A stretch of DNA of 49,369 nt from an uncultured Proteiniphilum sp. (GCF_937873925.1 NZ_CALNAT010000072.1:1-49369), one strand, 5' to 3'; numbered from the stretch's first letter, positions 9,280-18,112 are shown. Notes: generated by a model from the letters alone, not told the origin. Made by a program: numbers and translations.

Positions 9280-10653
9280 ATGCAAAAACCTTCCATACCC
9301 AAAGGGACAAGAGATTTTTCGCCTGAAGAGACGGCGAAGCGGAACTATATTTTCGATACTATCAAAGATGTTTACCGTCTCTATGGCTTTCGCCAGATTG
9401 AAACTCCGGCGATGGAGAACCTCTCCACACTGATGGGGAAATACGGCGAGGAGGGAGATAAACTATTGTTCAGGATACTTAACTCCGGCCATTTCCTGGG
9501 TGATATGGGCGTGGAGGATATTGCCGAAGGGAACTCTTCGAAGACAGCCAATAAGATTTCGGAGAAAGGACTCCGGTACGACCTCACCGTACCCTTTGCC
9601 CGATACGTGGTGATGCACCGTAACGATATTACCTTCCCCTTCAAACGCTACCAGATACAACAGGTATGGCGGGCCGACCGTCCCCAGAAAGGGCGTTACC
9701 GCGAGTTTTTCCAGTGTGATGCCGATATCGTGGGATCGGATTCCCTGCTCAACGAGGTGGAATTGATCCAAATCATCGATGAGGTCTTTTCGCGCTTCGC
9801 TACCCGCGTTTCGGTGAAGCTGAATAACCGAAAGATCCTTTCCGGTATCGCCGAGATCATCGGGGAAGGCGATAAGATCACCGATATCACTGTCGCCATC
9901 GACAAACTCGATAAAATCGGAACGGAAAAGGTGAACGAAGAGCTGGCATCGAAAGGAATTGCACAGGAGGCGATAGAGAAGTTACAACCTATCCTCCTGT
10001 TGAGCGGCACTACCCGCGAAAAACTCGAGAAACTGAAAGAAGTACTGGTAACTTCTTCTACCGGATTGAAAGGTGTGGAGGAGATAGAGTATATTTTCGA
10101 TAAAACAGAGTTGCTTTCACTGAAAAATGAAGTGACACTCGACCTGACACTGGCACGGGGACTCAACTACTATACAGGCGCTATCATCGAAGTGAAGGCG
10201 CTCGACGCGGAAATCGGGAGTATCACCGGCGGCGGCAGGTATGACAACCTGACCGGCATCTTCGGGCTACCGGGCGTTTCCGGTGTAGGGATATCGTTCG
10301 GTGCCGATCGAATTTACGACGTGCTGCACCAACTCGATCTTTTTCCCGAAAGTTTTATGCACACTACCGACCTGCTGTTCGTCAACTTCGGTGAAAAGGA
10401 AACCGGCTATCTTCTTCCGGTGATGCAACAGTTGAGAGGTGCCGGTATTCGTTGCGAACTCTATCCCGATGTGGCCAAAATGAAGAAGCAGATGTCCTAT
10501 GCCGACAGTAACCATATCCCCTTCGTGGCCATCCTGGGCGAAAACGAAATAAAAGAGGAAAAGATCACGCTGAAGAATATGGAGACCGGGGAACAAAAGC
10601 CGGTCATTCTTCAGGAGATCATCAGCGATATAAAGAACTATTTCGCTAAGTGA
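9280..10653 (+). CDS. hisS: histidine--tRNA ligase
   Basis: The 457-residue class II synthetase charges tRNA-His. It starts with KPSIPKGTRDFSPEE, typical of HisRS. Motif 2 is in VWRADRPQKGRYREFFQCD, the histidine-specific segment LARGLNYYTG is present, and motif 3 is near VSGVGISFGADR. A TTG ten codons upstream keeps the frame open, but it lies inside the -7 promoter box, so the ATG at 9280 was chosen. The last codons and stop (CTATTTCGCTAAGTGA) coincide with the beginning of a dispersed repeat unit. Confidence 0.96.
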   Translation: MQKPSIPKGTRDFSPEETAKRNYIFDTIKDVYRLYGFRQIETPAMENLSTLMGKYGEEGDKLLFRILNSGHFLGDMGVEDIAEGNSSKTANKISEKGLRYDLTVPFARYVVMHRNDITFPFKRYQIQQVWRADRPQKGRYREFFQCDADIVGSDSLLNEVELIQIIDEVFSRFATRVSVKLNNRKILSGIAEIIGEGDKITDITVAIDKLDKIGTEKVNEELASKGIAQEAIEKLQPILLLSGTTREKLEKLKEVLVTSSTGLKGVEEIEYIFDKTELLSLKNEVTLDLTLARGLNYYTGAIIEVKALDAEIGSITGGGRYDNLTGIFGLPGVSGVGISFGADRIYDVLHQLDLFPESFMHTTDLLFVNFGEKETGYLLPVMQQLRGAGIRCELYPDVAKMKKQMSYADSNHIPFVAILGENEIKEEKITLKNMETGEQKPVILQEIISDIKNYFAK

Positions 10654-10690
10654 ACACAGAGGCAAAACTTGTTTTTACTATGTTGAGTGA
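10635..10690 (+). repeat. dispersed repeat module 1, tandem unit a
   Basis: The unit begins GAACTATTTCGCTAAGTGA, which includes the end of hisS, and ends in ACTATGTTGAGTGA. A second imperfect copy starts 81 bases later. It aligns with the 7.5 kb copy over its second half. Confidence 0.65.
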
Positions 10691-10715
10691 AGTTTACTTG
10701 AATATGCCGTTGCGA

Positions 10716-10771
10716 GAACTATTTCGATAAGTGAGAGCGGAAACAAAGCTTGCTTTGGTTTTGCCGAGTGT
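10716..10771 (+). repeat. dispersed repeat module 1, tandem unit b
   Basis: It begins GAACTATTTCGATAAGTGA, one base different from unit a over 19 bases, and contains CAAAGCTTGCTTTGG, a small palindrome. It lies in the gap between hisS and the ABC-F gene. Confidence 0.65.
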
Positions 10772-10799
10772 AGAATTAACAATCGAGGAGCTTGCGGCT

Positions 10800-10824
10800 C
10801 AAATAGTGCAATAAGAATTGAAAA
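10800..10824 (-). repeat. dispersed repeat module 2 (10.8 kb copy, inverted)
   Basis: On the minus strand it reads TTCAATTCTTATTGCACTAT, close to the 4684 and 30628 copies. It stands 25 bases before the ABC-F start codon. Confidence 0.5.
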
Positions 10825-10848
10825 TGGCTAATGTAATTGAAAAATTAA

Positions 10849-12768
10849 ATGCTCAGCATAGAAAACCTTACCGTTGAGTTCGGCGGTTTCACGTTGCTCG
10901 ATCGGATATCGTTCGTCCTGAACAAGAACGAACGGGTAGCCCTTACAGGCAAAAACGGCGCCGGGAAATCGACACTCCTGAAAATTATGGCAGGGCTGCA
11001 ACAGCCTTCGGGCGGAGTGGTTTCTTTACCTAAAGGTGTCTCCATCGGTTACCTGCCGCAACAGATGAGGCTGAGCGACAGCCGTACCGTGCGTGAAGAA
11101 GCTTCATTGGCATTCGTCCATCTGCAAAAGATGGAAAAGGAACTGGAGCAACTGCACAGGGAAATGGCCGAACGCACCGATTACGAGTCGGAAGCCTATC
11201 ATGCCGTGATTGAACGGGCGACCGACCTGCAGGAGTTACTGCAAATGTCAGGGATCCACAATTTCGAGGCTGAAGTGGAAAAAACATTGATGGGGCTGGG
11301 ATTCCTGCGGAGCGATTTCGACCGGCCTACCCGTGAGTTCAGCGGTGGCTGGCGCATGCGTATCGAACTGGCAAAGCTGCTATTGCAGGCACCTGATGTG
11401 CTGTTGCTCGACGAGCCGACCAACCACCTCGACATAGAGTCGATCCAATGGTTAGAGAATTTTCTTACCACACACTCCAACGCCGTTATGCTGGTATCGC
11501 ACGACCGCGCTTTTCTGGATACAGTGACCAACCGGACCATAGAGATCGTACTGGGTAACACTCATGACTACAAAGTAAATTATTCTCAATATGTAGAACT
11601 GCGCCGGGAAAGACGTGAGCAGCAGCAGCGGGCTTACGAAAATCAGCAAAAGCAAATTAAAGATACGGAAAATTTTATCGAGCGGTTCCGTTACAAGGCC
11701 ACCAAATCGAACCAGGTACAGTCGCGCATCAAACAATTAGAAAAGATAGAACGGATCGAGGTAGATGAAGTGGATAACTCCCGGCTCAACCTGAAATTTC
11801 CTCCCGCCCCCCGATCGGGTTCCTACCCCGTAGTTATGGAAGAAGTATCGAAAAGTTATGGGGAGCATCTTGTCTTCCGGGATGCCACGCTCACCATCGA
11901 TCGGGGCGAGAAAGTGGCGTTTGTAGGAAAGAACGGCGAAGGGAAATCCACCCTTGTGAAGTGCATCATGAACGAGATCGATCACGGGGGAAAACTGGAG
12001 CTGGGGCATAATGTAAAGATCGGTTATTTTGCCCAGAATCAGGCGCAACTGCTGGATGAAGAGATGACGGTATTCGATACCATCGACTATGTGGCCGTGG
12101 GCGATGTCCGCACAAAAATACGCGATATTCTGGGCGCCTTTATGTTTGGCGGTGAAGCCTCAGACAAGAAAGTGAAGGTGCTGTCCGGCGGTGAGCGAAG
12201 CCGTCTGGCGATGATCCGACTGCTTCTGGAGCCGGTGAACCTGCTTATTCTGGATGAGCCGACCAACCACCTGGATATAGCATCGAAGGAGGTACTGAAA
12301 AAGGCGATCAGCAAGTTCGACGGTACTGCCATCATTGTGTCACACGACCGTGATTTCCTGAACGGATTAGTGAGTAAGGTTTATGAATTCGGCGGAGGAA
12401 ATGTGAAAGAACACCTGGGTGGTATTTACGATTTTCTTGCCAAGAAGAAATTGGAGAACCTGCAGCAACTGGAGCTCTCCACATCTGTAGCATCAAAAAC
12501 CGAAAAGAAACAAGAGCAGCCGTCGGAGAGTAAACTCTCCTATCAGGAACAGAAAGAGTTGAACAGAAAACAGCACAAGCTGAAGAAGCAGATTGAAGAG
12601 ACGGAAAATAAGATAGAAGCGCTCGAAAAGAAGATTTCGGAAATGGAAACGGTACTATCCACACCGGGGGGTGCGTCGGACATAGACCTGTTACAAAAAT
12701 ACTTAGACACCAAAGCCCGGCTGGATCGTACAATGCAAAACTGGGAACAGTTGCAGAACGAGCTCTGA
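10849..12768 (+). CDS. ABC-F family ATPase (Uup/YdiF/EttA-like translation factor)
   Basis: The 639-residue protein has two nucleotide-binding domains and no membrane segment, the hallmark of ABC-F ribosome-acting factors. Domain 1 has Walker A GKNGAGKST (about 36-44) with FSGGWRMR and LLLDEPTNHLD. Domain 2 has GKNGEGKST with LSGGERSR and LILDEPTNHLD. The charged linker between the domains (about 230-300) is the P-site tRNA interaction motif. The C-terminal 80 residues are a Lys/Glu/Gln coiled coil, as in Uup and YdiF. It may rescue or remodel stalled ribosomes; antibiotic protection cannot be judged from sequence. Repeat units precede it. Confidence 0.93.
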   Translation: MLSIENLTVEFGGFTLLDRISFVLNKNERVALTGKNGAGKSTLLKIMAGLQQPSGGVVSLPKGVSIGYLPQQMRLSDSRTVREEASLAFVHLQKMEKELEQLHREMAERTDYESEAYHAVIERATDLQELLQMSGIHNFEAEVEKTLMGLGFLRSDFDRPTREFSGGWRMRIELAKLLLQAPDVLLLDEPTNHLDIESIQWLENFLTTHSNAVMLVSHDRAFLDTVTNRTIEIVLGNTHDYKVNYSQYVELRRERREQQQRAYENQQKQIKDTENFIERFRYKATKSNQVQSRIKQLEKIERIEVDEVDNSRLNLKFPPAPRSGSYPVVMEEVSKSYGEHLVFRDATLTIDRGEKVAFVGKNGEGKSTLVKCIMNEIDHGGKLELGHNVKIGYFAQNQAQLLDEEMTVFDTIDYVAVGDVRTKIRDILGAFMFGGEASDKKVKVLSGGERSRLAMIRLLLEPVNLLILDEPTNHLDIASKEVLKKAISKFDGTAIIVSHDRDFLNGLVSKVYEFGGGNVKEHLGGIYDFLAKKKLENLQQLELSTSVASKTEKKQEQPSESKLSYQEQKELNRKQHKLKKQIEETENKIEALEKKISEMETVLSTPGGASDIDLLQKYLDTKARLDRTMQNWEQLQNEL

Positions 12769-12881
12769 AAAGTAAATCTCATTGAGTTTCCCGGCCGCGC
12801 TAAACTTCCCGGCATTATGAGCCGGAACGAAACCTACGAATAAACTCTGAAAGTAAATCATCCACATAAAAAACAGGGAGA

Positions 12882-13424
12882 ATGAAGCGAATCAGCAAAT
12901 TTATTTTCAACAAGATCCTCGGCTGGCATGTCAGGGGGGAATTTCCCGATATCCCCAAATGCGTGATCGCCGTGGCTCCGCACACCAGCAACTGGGATTT
13001 TTTGGTGGCGAAACTGGCCTACTCCTCCATCGGCAGAACAGCCAACTTCCTGATCAAAGCTGAATGGTTCATCTTCCCTATCAACCTATTTTTTAAGAGC
13101 ATAGGCGGTATTCCGGTACACAGGGAAAAAAATTCCTCCCTTACCGACTCCCTTGCCGCGGAGTTCGACGGGCGTGACCAAATGCAGTTGGCCATTACCC
13201 CCGAAGGCACCCGCAAGCCGGTGAAAGAGTGGAAAAGAGGTTTTTATTACATCGCGCTTAAAGCGGGTGTTCCCATTGTACTGGTCGGTTTGGATTACGA
13301 CAAAAAAGAAGCCCTGTTTCTCGGTCTTATTCATCCATCAGGGGATTATGAGAAGGATATCGAAAAAATAAAGTCCTATTACAAAGGGATCCGGGGAAAG
13401 ATCCCGGAGAATTTTTCACTTTAA
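12882..13424 (+). CDS. PlsC-like 1-acylglycerol-3-phosphate acyltransferase family protein
   Basis: The 180-residue protein belongs to the lysophospholipid acyltransferase family. The catalytic HX4D motif appears as HTSNWD near residue 34 and the second conserved block as PEGTRK near residue 109. It is shorter than PlsC (about 245) and lacks an obvious N-terminal transmembrane helix. This fits the small cytoplasmic-face acyltransferases common in Bacteroidetes. The acyl acceptor is unknown. It may be cotranscribed with the following gene, which starts 19 bases after its stop. Confidence 0.85.
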   Translation: MKRISKFIFNKILGWHVRGEFPDIPKCVIAVAPHTSNWDFLVAKLAYSSIGRTANFLIKAEWFIFPINLFFKSIGGIPVHREKNSSLTDSLAAEFDGRDQMQLAITPEGTRKPVKEWKRGFYYIALKAGVPIVLVGLDYDKKEALFLGLIHPSGDYEKDIEKIKSYYKGIRGKIPENFSL

Positions 13425-13443
13425 AATATAAAGACAATCAACC

Positions 13444-13977
13444 GTGGACATAAAAACCAGGCTATCCCATCGGATCGGAATGGAAGACATTCATGAAATC
13501 ACCTATCTTCTGCAAAATAACAATCAGAAAAAGCAGGAATTGTATGAATGTCTTTTCGATACCGATGATAATATCGGTTATAATGCGGCCTGGGTGATGA
13601 CCCATTTTTCCTTAAACGACAATGTATGGCTTTATAATAAACAGGATGAATTGATCGATGGGCTCCTCTTATGTGAACATCCGGGTAAACGAAGGTTGAT
13701 TCTTTGTTTATTGTACCGGCAACCATTACGGAACCCGCCCCGGGTGGACTTTCTGGATTTCTGCCTGGAACGGATGATCTCGAAACGGGAACTACCCGGA
13801 GTACAGTCTCTTTGTATGAAATTGGCTTATGAACTTTGTCGTCTCACTCCGGAATTATTGGAGGAACTTAAAACAATACTCGAAATGATGGAATACGATT
13901 TAGTACCGTCTATACGCACTGTTCGTAAAAATATACTGAACGCCATGCCAAAGGGGAAAAGTTTACAATCTTACTGA
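13444..13977 (+). CDS. conserved-looking hypothetical, all-helical (HEAT-like)
   Basis: The 177-residue product has no catalytic motif I recognise. It is rich in Leu, Glu and Arg, with alternating amphipathic helices and phrases such as NAAWVMTHFS and KRRLILCLLYRQPL that suggest HEAT-like repeats. The frame opens at GTG 13444; the first ATG is at 13480 (MEDIHEITYLL), so the start is uncertain. It follows the acyltransferase by 19 bases and probably shares its transcript. It ends 11 bases before the convergent dinB stop. No function is proposed. Confidence 0.75.
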   Translation: MDIKTRLSHRIGMEDIHEITYLLQNNNQKKQELYECLFDTDDNIGYNAAWVMTHFSLNDNVWLYNKQDELIDGLLLCEHPGKRRLILCLLYRQPLRNPPRVDFLDFCLERMISKRELPGVQSLCMKLAYELCRLTPELLEELKTILEMMEYDLVPSIRTVRKNILNAMPKGKSLQSY

Positions 13978-13988
13978 CAGGGAGAGGA

Positions 13989-15104
13989 TTACTCCTTAAA
14001 ATCGAGTGATAACTGAAAACCATCGGCCGGCAGGTGTACCGGATCGGCATCGGCATTTTTCAGCGTGAGTCCCATCAGCCGTATCTTTTTATCTCCCAGT
14101 TCATCCACCTGCAACAGCAACTCTTTACCCAACTCGAACAGTTCACGGTAGGTCTTGATATAATAACTCACTGTCCTGCTTCGTGTAATAATCGTGAAAT
14201 CAGCATATTTAATTTTCAGGGTGAGCGTTTTGGCGAGGAATTTCCGCTTTTCAGCTCTACGACACACCTCTCCGGCAATCTGATCGAGTGCGCCCAGCAT
14301 ATCCACAATTTCGCTCAGGTCTTCGGAAAAAGTCTCTTCGGCGCCCAACGACTTGCGAACTCTCTCAGATTCCACCTCCCTGTCGTCTTCACCTCTGGCA
14401 AAATGATAATAGGTAATCCCCGCCTTCCCGAACTCACGTACCAGGTCGATCCCGCTCCACTGCTTCAGATCATATCCCGTCCTGATACCCAGTTCCGCCA
14501 TCCGCGCCGCCGTCACCTTCCCGACCCCGAAGAACCTATCGGCAGGCAATTTCTCCACAAAAGATTCAGCCTTTTCCGGTTCAATCACGAACAACCCGTC
14601 CGGCTTCTTATAGTCCGAGGCGATCTTTGCCAGGAATTTATTATACGAAACGCCGGCGGACGCTGTGAGACGTGTCCGGGTGAATATCTTCTGTTTGATC
14701 TCCTTCGCGATCAGGGTGGCGGACCGGAGTCCCCTGTGATTCACCGTTACGTCGAGAAAGGCCTCGTCGAGCGACAGAGGTTCCACTTTATCGGTATATT
14801 CCAGAAAAATTTGTATGATCTGGTTCGAAACGCTTCTGTAGACATCAAACCGGGGCATTACGAAGATGATGTGCGGGCACTTGCGCAAGGCCGTCACCGA
14901 AGGCATCGCCGAATGAACTCCGTATTTACGCGCTTCGTAACTCGCAGCTGCAACCACTCCCCGTTTTTCACCATATCCCACAGCAACCGGTTTACCCCGG
15001 AATTCGGGATTATCGCGCTGTTCAATGGAGGCATAGAAAGCATCCATGTCGATATGGATTATCTTCCTTTGGGTGTTATAGTGAATTTGCTCTATATTAA
15101 TCAT
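13989..15104 (-). CDS. dinB: DNA polymerase IV (Y-family translesion polymerase)
   Basis: The 371-residue Y-family polymerase has the palm motif IIHIDMDAFYASIEQ near residues 15-29 with its metal-binding Asp, and the second acidic motif LSLDEAFLDV near 100-110. Helix-hairpin-helix sequence (FFGVGKVTAARMAELG) and a little-finger domain follow. It copies past damaged bases with low fidelity. The C-terminus ends QLSLDF, a clear beta-clamp-binding motif. No LexA-like box was recognised upstream. Confidence 0.95.
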   Translation of the reverse strand: MINIEQIHYNTQRKIIHIDMDAFYASIEQRDNPEFRGKPVAVGYGEKRGVVAAASYEARKYGVHSAMPSVTALRKCPHIIFVMPRFDVYRSVSNQIIQIFLEYTDKVEPLSLDEAFLDVTVNHRGLRSATLIAKEIKQKIFTRTRLTASAGVSYNKFLAKIASDYKKPDGLFVIEPEKAESFVEKLPADRFFGVGKVTAARMAELGIRTGYDLKQWSGIDLVREFGKAGITYYHFARGEDDREVESERVRKSLGAEETFSEDLSEIVDMLGALDQIAGEVCRRAEKRKFLAKTLTLKIKYADFTIITRSRTVSYYIKTYRELFELGKELLLQVDELGDKKIRLMGLTLKNADADPVHLPADGFQLSLDFKE

Positions 15105-15300
15105 CTATCGATCAGAAATATTTTTCATTCCGAAATATGGTTGAAACTCTGTATTTATTCTAAACGCTTCAGATTTCAAAAAGTTTCATTTTGTGGAAAT
15201 TCGGGTGGAGGTGGGTAACTTATCTCAATTGTTTATTTTAAAAATACTACCTTTATGGCTATTTATCTTGCAGAGACATTCTATTTAAGAACAAAACAGA

Positions 15301-15924
15301 ATGAAAAAAGGAAATATCACATTTTTTTGCGGCTTATTGTTACTGGCATACTCCTGCTCCGACAGGAATGAGATCAGGGATGGGGATTTACTGTTTGTAG
15401 CGGCAGAGGACTACGGCCTCTCTTCCGCGATCAACCGGGTGACACAAACGGCATTAAAAACAGATTATGTACATGTTGCCATTATTCAGGTCGATGCCGA
15501 TACTATATGGGTACTGGATGCATCCCCGGAAGAGGGAACCCGGAAAATATTGCTGCCAGATTTCAGAGATGAACAGGAATCCGATATCTACCGTTACAGG
15601 TTGAAAGATGAATATACCGGCAGTATCAAAAAAGGATGGGCATTAGCAGAAGAGATGTTAGGAAAACCCTACAATTTCTCCTATGTATGGAACGACTCAA
15701 GCCATTATTGTTCAGAATTTATCTACAGAATGTTTGAAAATGATTCTATCTTTGAATTGAACCCCATGACCTTTCTCAATCCGGAGACAGGGGAATTCGA
15801 TGACACCTGGGTAGCCCATTACGACAGCCTTGGTGTAGCAATTCCGGAAGGAAAACCGGGATGTAATCCCAATGGATTGGCAGCCAGCGATAAGTTGGAA
15901 TTCTTAGGCCGGTTTCATTTTTGA
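15301..15924 (+). CDS. YiiX/YebB-like permuted NlpC/P60 cysteine hydrolase, lipoprotein
   Basis: The 207-residue protein has a lipoprotein signal with the acylated Cys at residue 19 (LLLAYSC). It then carries the permuted papain-like fold of the YiiX group, with the catalytic His probably His58 (DYVHVAII) and Cys137 (HYCSEFIYR). The order His before Cys is the mark of the permuted family. Members are thought to be amidases or peptidases acting on cell-wall or lipid-linked substrates; the substrate here is unknown. The gene stands alone, in an AT-rich setting, with dinB upstream on the other strand. Confidence 0.85.
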   Translation: MKKGNITFFCGLLLLAYSCSDRNEIRDGDLLFVAAEDYGLSSAINRVTQTALKTDYVHVAIIQVDADTIWVLDASPEEGTRKILLPDFRDEQESDIYRYRLKDEYTGSIKKGWALAEEMLGKPYNFSYVWNDSSHYCSEFIYRMFENDSIFELNPMTFLNPETGEFDDTWVAHYDSLGVAIPEGKPGCNPNGLAASDKLEFLGRFHF

Positions 15925-15948
15925 GATAAATTACCCACTATTTTTGCC

Positions 15949-16137
15949 CTATCCGGCCAACAGGTATTTGAAAGCTTCATAGACCAGGAATGCCGGCCAT
16001 ACAATTGCTTTCAGGAAGCCCAGCACCCCCATCCAGAATGATGTGGCAGCCGAGATAAAATAGATGGCCGCACCTATCAGTCCCAGTCCGTACACAGCAT
16101 CGCTTGCGGAACCTCTTCTTTGATTTTTCTCACACAT
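15949..16137 (-). CDS. small two-helix membrane protein, unknown function
   Basis: The 62-residue product starts at MCEKNQRRGSASDAVYGLGL. It contains two hydrophobic stretches (about 15-33 and 35-58) separated by a short turn. The open frame extends to 16206, but the codons upstream of 16137 are AT-rich and have no support. Nothing in it identifies a function. It is convergent with the YiiX-like gene and lies next to a truncated gene remnant and a Cys-rich protein gene. Confidence 0.7.
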   Translation of the reverse strand: MCEKNQRRGSASDAVYGLGLIGAAIYFISAATSFWMGVLGFLKAIVWPAFLVYEAFKYLLAG

Positions 16138-16189
16138 AATTTTTGCGTTTATATTATTAATAATCAAATTCTTTACATCATCTCTCACC

Positions 16190-16387
16190 TCAGGTAATCG
16201 TTGCAAATTTAGTCAAAATCTGGTGAAAGGATATAATAGATGCGGCACCTATCGCCCATTTAGCCTGGTCGAGCGCTTGAGACTGCATAGCCCCCATCCA
16301 TGAAACTATTTCGTGGGGTTCCTTCATGTGATGGGTTGAAAGTAACTGGTTATATAGGCGGATATTGAGCAATTCTGCTGTATTCAT
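16190..16387 (-). pseudogene. 5' remnant of a winged-helix DNA-binding domain (HTH_42/YcaQ-like) gene
   Basis: The first 45 or so codons (MNTAELLNIRLYNQLL... EIVSWMGAMQSQALDQAKWA) match the start of the winged-helix DNA-binding family whose members are about 350-400 residues long. They have the LR-NQ-L opening and the W-GA-QAQ---AKWA signature. After AIGAAS the likeness ends and the frame stops at 16190, so roughly 85-90% of the gene is missing. No rest of the gene is visible nearby. I infer an old deletion. Family recognition is from memory of the motif. Confidence 0.7.
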
Positions 16388-16521
16388 TCGGATACCGATT
16401 AATGAGTTTTGCAAATTTACAATTTAAATTGAAAATAAAATTTAAACTCGAGGCAAACCCAACATTCAATCGAAACCCAAAGATGGGTCGGTTTTTCTCC
16501 GACAGCTCATCGAACACAGAA

Positions 16522-16866
16522 TTAATAACGGGATATTCCTTCCATTTTCCGACATTCATCGGCACATTTCCGGCAAGCTTCGGCGCATTCCCGACAGTGA
16601 TCGTGCGAATGTTTTTCACATTCATCGGCACATTGATCGCATATTTCGGCACACAACCCGCATATTTCCTTCGATTTTTCGCTGCCCAGGCTCATCAATT
16701 GAGCAGCGGCATAACATATTGCGGCGCATTCCATATCCGTCCGGATACATTTTGCCATCATTTTTACATCTTCTTCTTTCGTGCAGGAAGAAGCACAATG
16801 ATTACACGCGCTTGCGCAGGCAAGGCAAGCATCAATACATGATTTATAATCCTGATATGGTGTCAT
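16522..16866 (-). CDS. Cys-rich four-helix-bundle protein (DUF326/copper-binding type)
   Basis: The 114-residue protein carries about 17 Cys, mostly in CxxxC or CxxC spacing along predicted helices (CIDACLACASACNHCASSC; ICGLCAEICDQCADEC). This is the pattern of DUF326 proteins related to the Csp copper-storage bundles. It also has several His near the third helix (EKHSHDHC). A role in binding or buffering Cu(I) is inferred from the family. Start ATG 16866 gives MTPYQDYKSCIDAC, the standard opening. The CsbD gene upstream ends in its own terminator, so this gene should have its own promoter. Confidence 0.88.
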   Translation of the reverse strand: MTPYQDYKSCIDACLACASACNHCASSCTKEEDVKMMAKCIRTDMECAAICYAAAQLMSLGSEKSKEICGLCAEICDQCADECEKHSHDHCRECAEACRKCADECRKMEGISRY

Positions 16867-16913
16867 AACTTTTGATTTTTTGGTAAATTGGTAAAGGTAT
16901 ATCCGATAAGATA

Positions 16914-16947
16914 ATAAGGGCAATTGCCCTGTGGCAATTACCCTTAT
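16914..16947 (-). terminator. intrinsic terminator of the csbD-like gene
   Basis: Arms 16914-16928 and 16933-16947 pair over 15 bases with one mismatch around a 4-nt loop. On the minus strand the stem is followed by a T-rich tail (TTATTATCTTATC). It lies 18 bases after the CsbD-like stop codon. Confidence 0.75.
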
Positions 16948-16965
16948 CGTGGGAAAATATCGGAT

Positions 16966-17163
16966 TTAGAGTTTATCTACTTGCCGGTTAAACCAGTCCC
17001 GGATTTCATCTCTGGCTTTACCGGTTTTCTGTTGGATCCTTCCATACAGTTCTTCTTCTTTGCCTTCTTCGTAAAGAAGATCGTCCTCTGTCAGATCAGC
17101 CCATTCTTGCTTAGCAAGACCTTTCAACTCATTCCATTTTCCTTTAAATCTTAAATTGTCCAT
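16966..17163 (-). CDS. CsbD family small stress protein
   Basis: The 65-residue, highly charged helical protein has the CsbD pattern: FKGKWNELKGLAKQEWADLT, then a LYEEGKEEELYGRIQQKTG helix. CsbD proteins accumulate under general stress in many bacteria; their biochemical role is unknown. It sits upstream of the Cys-rich DUF326 gene but is separated from it by a terminator, so the two are probably independent units. Confidence 0.9.
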   Translation of the reverse strand: MDNLRFKGKWNELKGLAKQEWADLTEDDLLYEEGKEEELYGRIQQKTGKARDEIRDWFNRQVDKL

Positions 17164-17315
17164 AATTGATAATTTTTTAAATGAGTTTCTTCATTGAAAG
17201 CTCCATACATAAAACAAAGCCGACTTTGCGAATGTTCGCCCCTTCAGGGTCCTTAACCAGGTTGCATTTTATTTAACTTTTTCTCTTTTGCCAAATAAAC
17301 AGTTAGCTACAATTC

Positions 17316-18014
17316 CTATTTCTCCAATAAGTTCTGTAATACTCCCGACATTATCCGATTACAGTTTTCCGCATAAACCGTTCCGGCTTTTATCTGTTCT
17401 TTGGTTTGTACGTAAAGGCTTTCGCTGAACTCACCAGTGCAGTTTTCCAACATTAAACCAGCCGTTTCTTCTGTTACTTCCAGGTGGAATTGCAAACCTA
17501 TCACATTTTCGTTGTAATAAAATGCCTGATTGGTATTGGCATCGGAAGAAAGCAAATTGAGTCCGCCGTTGGGTATTCCAAATCTGTCGCCATGCCAATG
17601 AAAAACGGTAGGATTACTTTTGAACAATTCGTGAAACCACGCTAACTGCCTACTTTCTTCGGCAGACCTCACGGAAAACCAGCCGATTTCTTTATAAGCA
17701 GCTTTACCTATCTTAGCGCCCAAACAATCGGCTATGAGTTGAGCGCCCAAACAAATACCCAATACTTTTTTACCGGACTGAATGCAGTGCTTGATAAATG
17801 CTTTTTCTTCCTTCAACCAGGGGAAACGATCTTCGTCATATACACCCATTGGCCCGCCCATAACGATCAATGCGTCTATATTTCCCGCTTCGGGTAAACG
17901 ATAGCCAGGTTCATAAAAGCCGGTGGATGAAAGGGTATGATTGTTTTTCGTCAACCAGCTTTCAATATAGCCCAATCCTTCAAAGGATACGTGTTGCAGG
18001 TAATGTACTTTCAT
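17316..18014 (-). CDS. class I glutamine amidotransferase-like protein (GMP synthase-like GATase domain)
   Basis: The 232-residue protein is a free-standing class I GATase domain. The nucleophile is Cys88 in GICLGAQ and the partners are His177 and Glu179 in LQFHLEV. The oxyanion strand MGGPMGVYDE is near 52-61. Stand-alone members of this group hydrolyse glutamine or related gamma-glutamyl compounds; no synthase partner is encoded here. The gene lies downstream of the nitroreductase on the same strand, but a terminator hairpin separates them. Confidence 0.88.
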   Translation of the reverse strand: MKVHYLQHVSFEGLGYIESWLTKNNHTLSSTGFYEPGYRLPEAGNIDALIVMGGPMGVYDEDRFPWLKEEKAFIKHCIQSGKKVLGICLGAQLIADCLGAKIGKAAYKEIGWFSVRSAEESRQLAWFHELFKSNPTVFHWHGDRFGIPNGGLNLLSSDANTNQAFYYNENVIGLQFHLEVTEETAGLMLENCTGEFSESLYVQTKEQIKAGTVYAENCNRIMSGVLQNLLEK

Positions 18015-18043
18015 TTTCTAATGTTTATTACTTTTCAAATATT

Positions 18044-18112
18044 ATGAAAAAAACTGATACTATCCTGTTCTCCATTGTTGCCAATAAAGAGTAACAGAAC
18101 AGGTACCAGTTT
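18044..18112 (-). terminator. terminator hairpin after the nitroreductase gene
   Basis: CCTGTTCT (18064-18071) pairs with AGAACAGG (18096-18103), and an outer AAACTG/CAGTTT pair (18051-18056 with 18107-18112) closes it. On the minus strand the stem is followed by TTTTTTT. The loop is long (24 nt), so folding strength is moderate. Confidence 0.6.

Noticed and set aside
14034..15218. Long 394-codon frame on the plus strand opposite dinB.
   Set aside because: It is the antisense shadow of dinB, whose protein is unmistakable; the plus-strand product has no recognisable domain.
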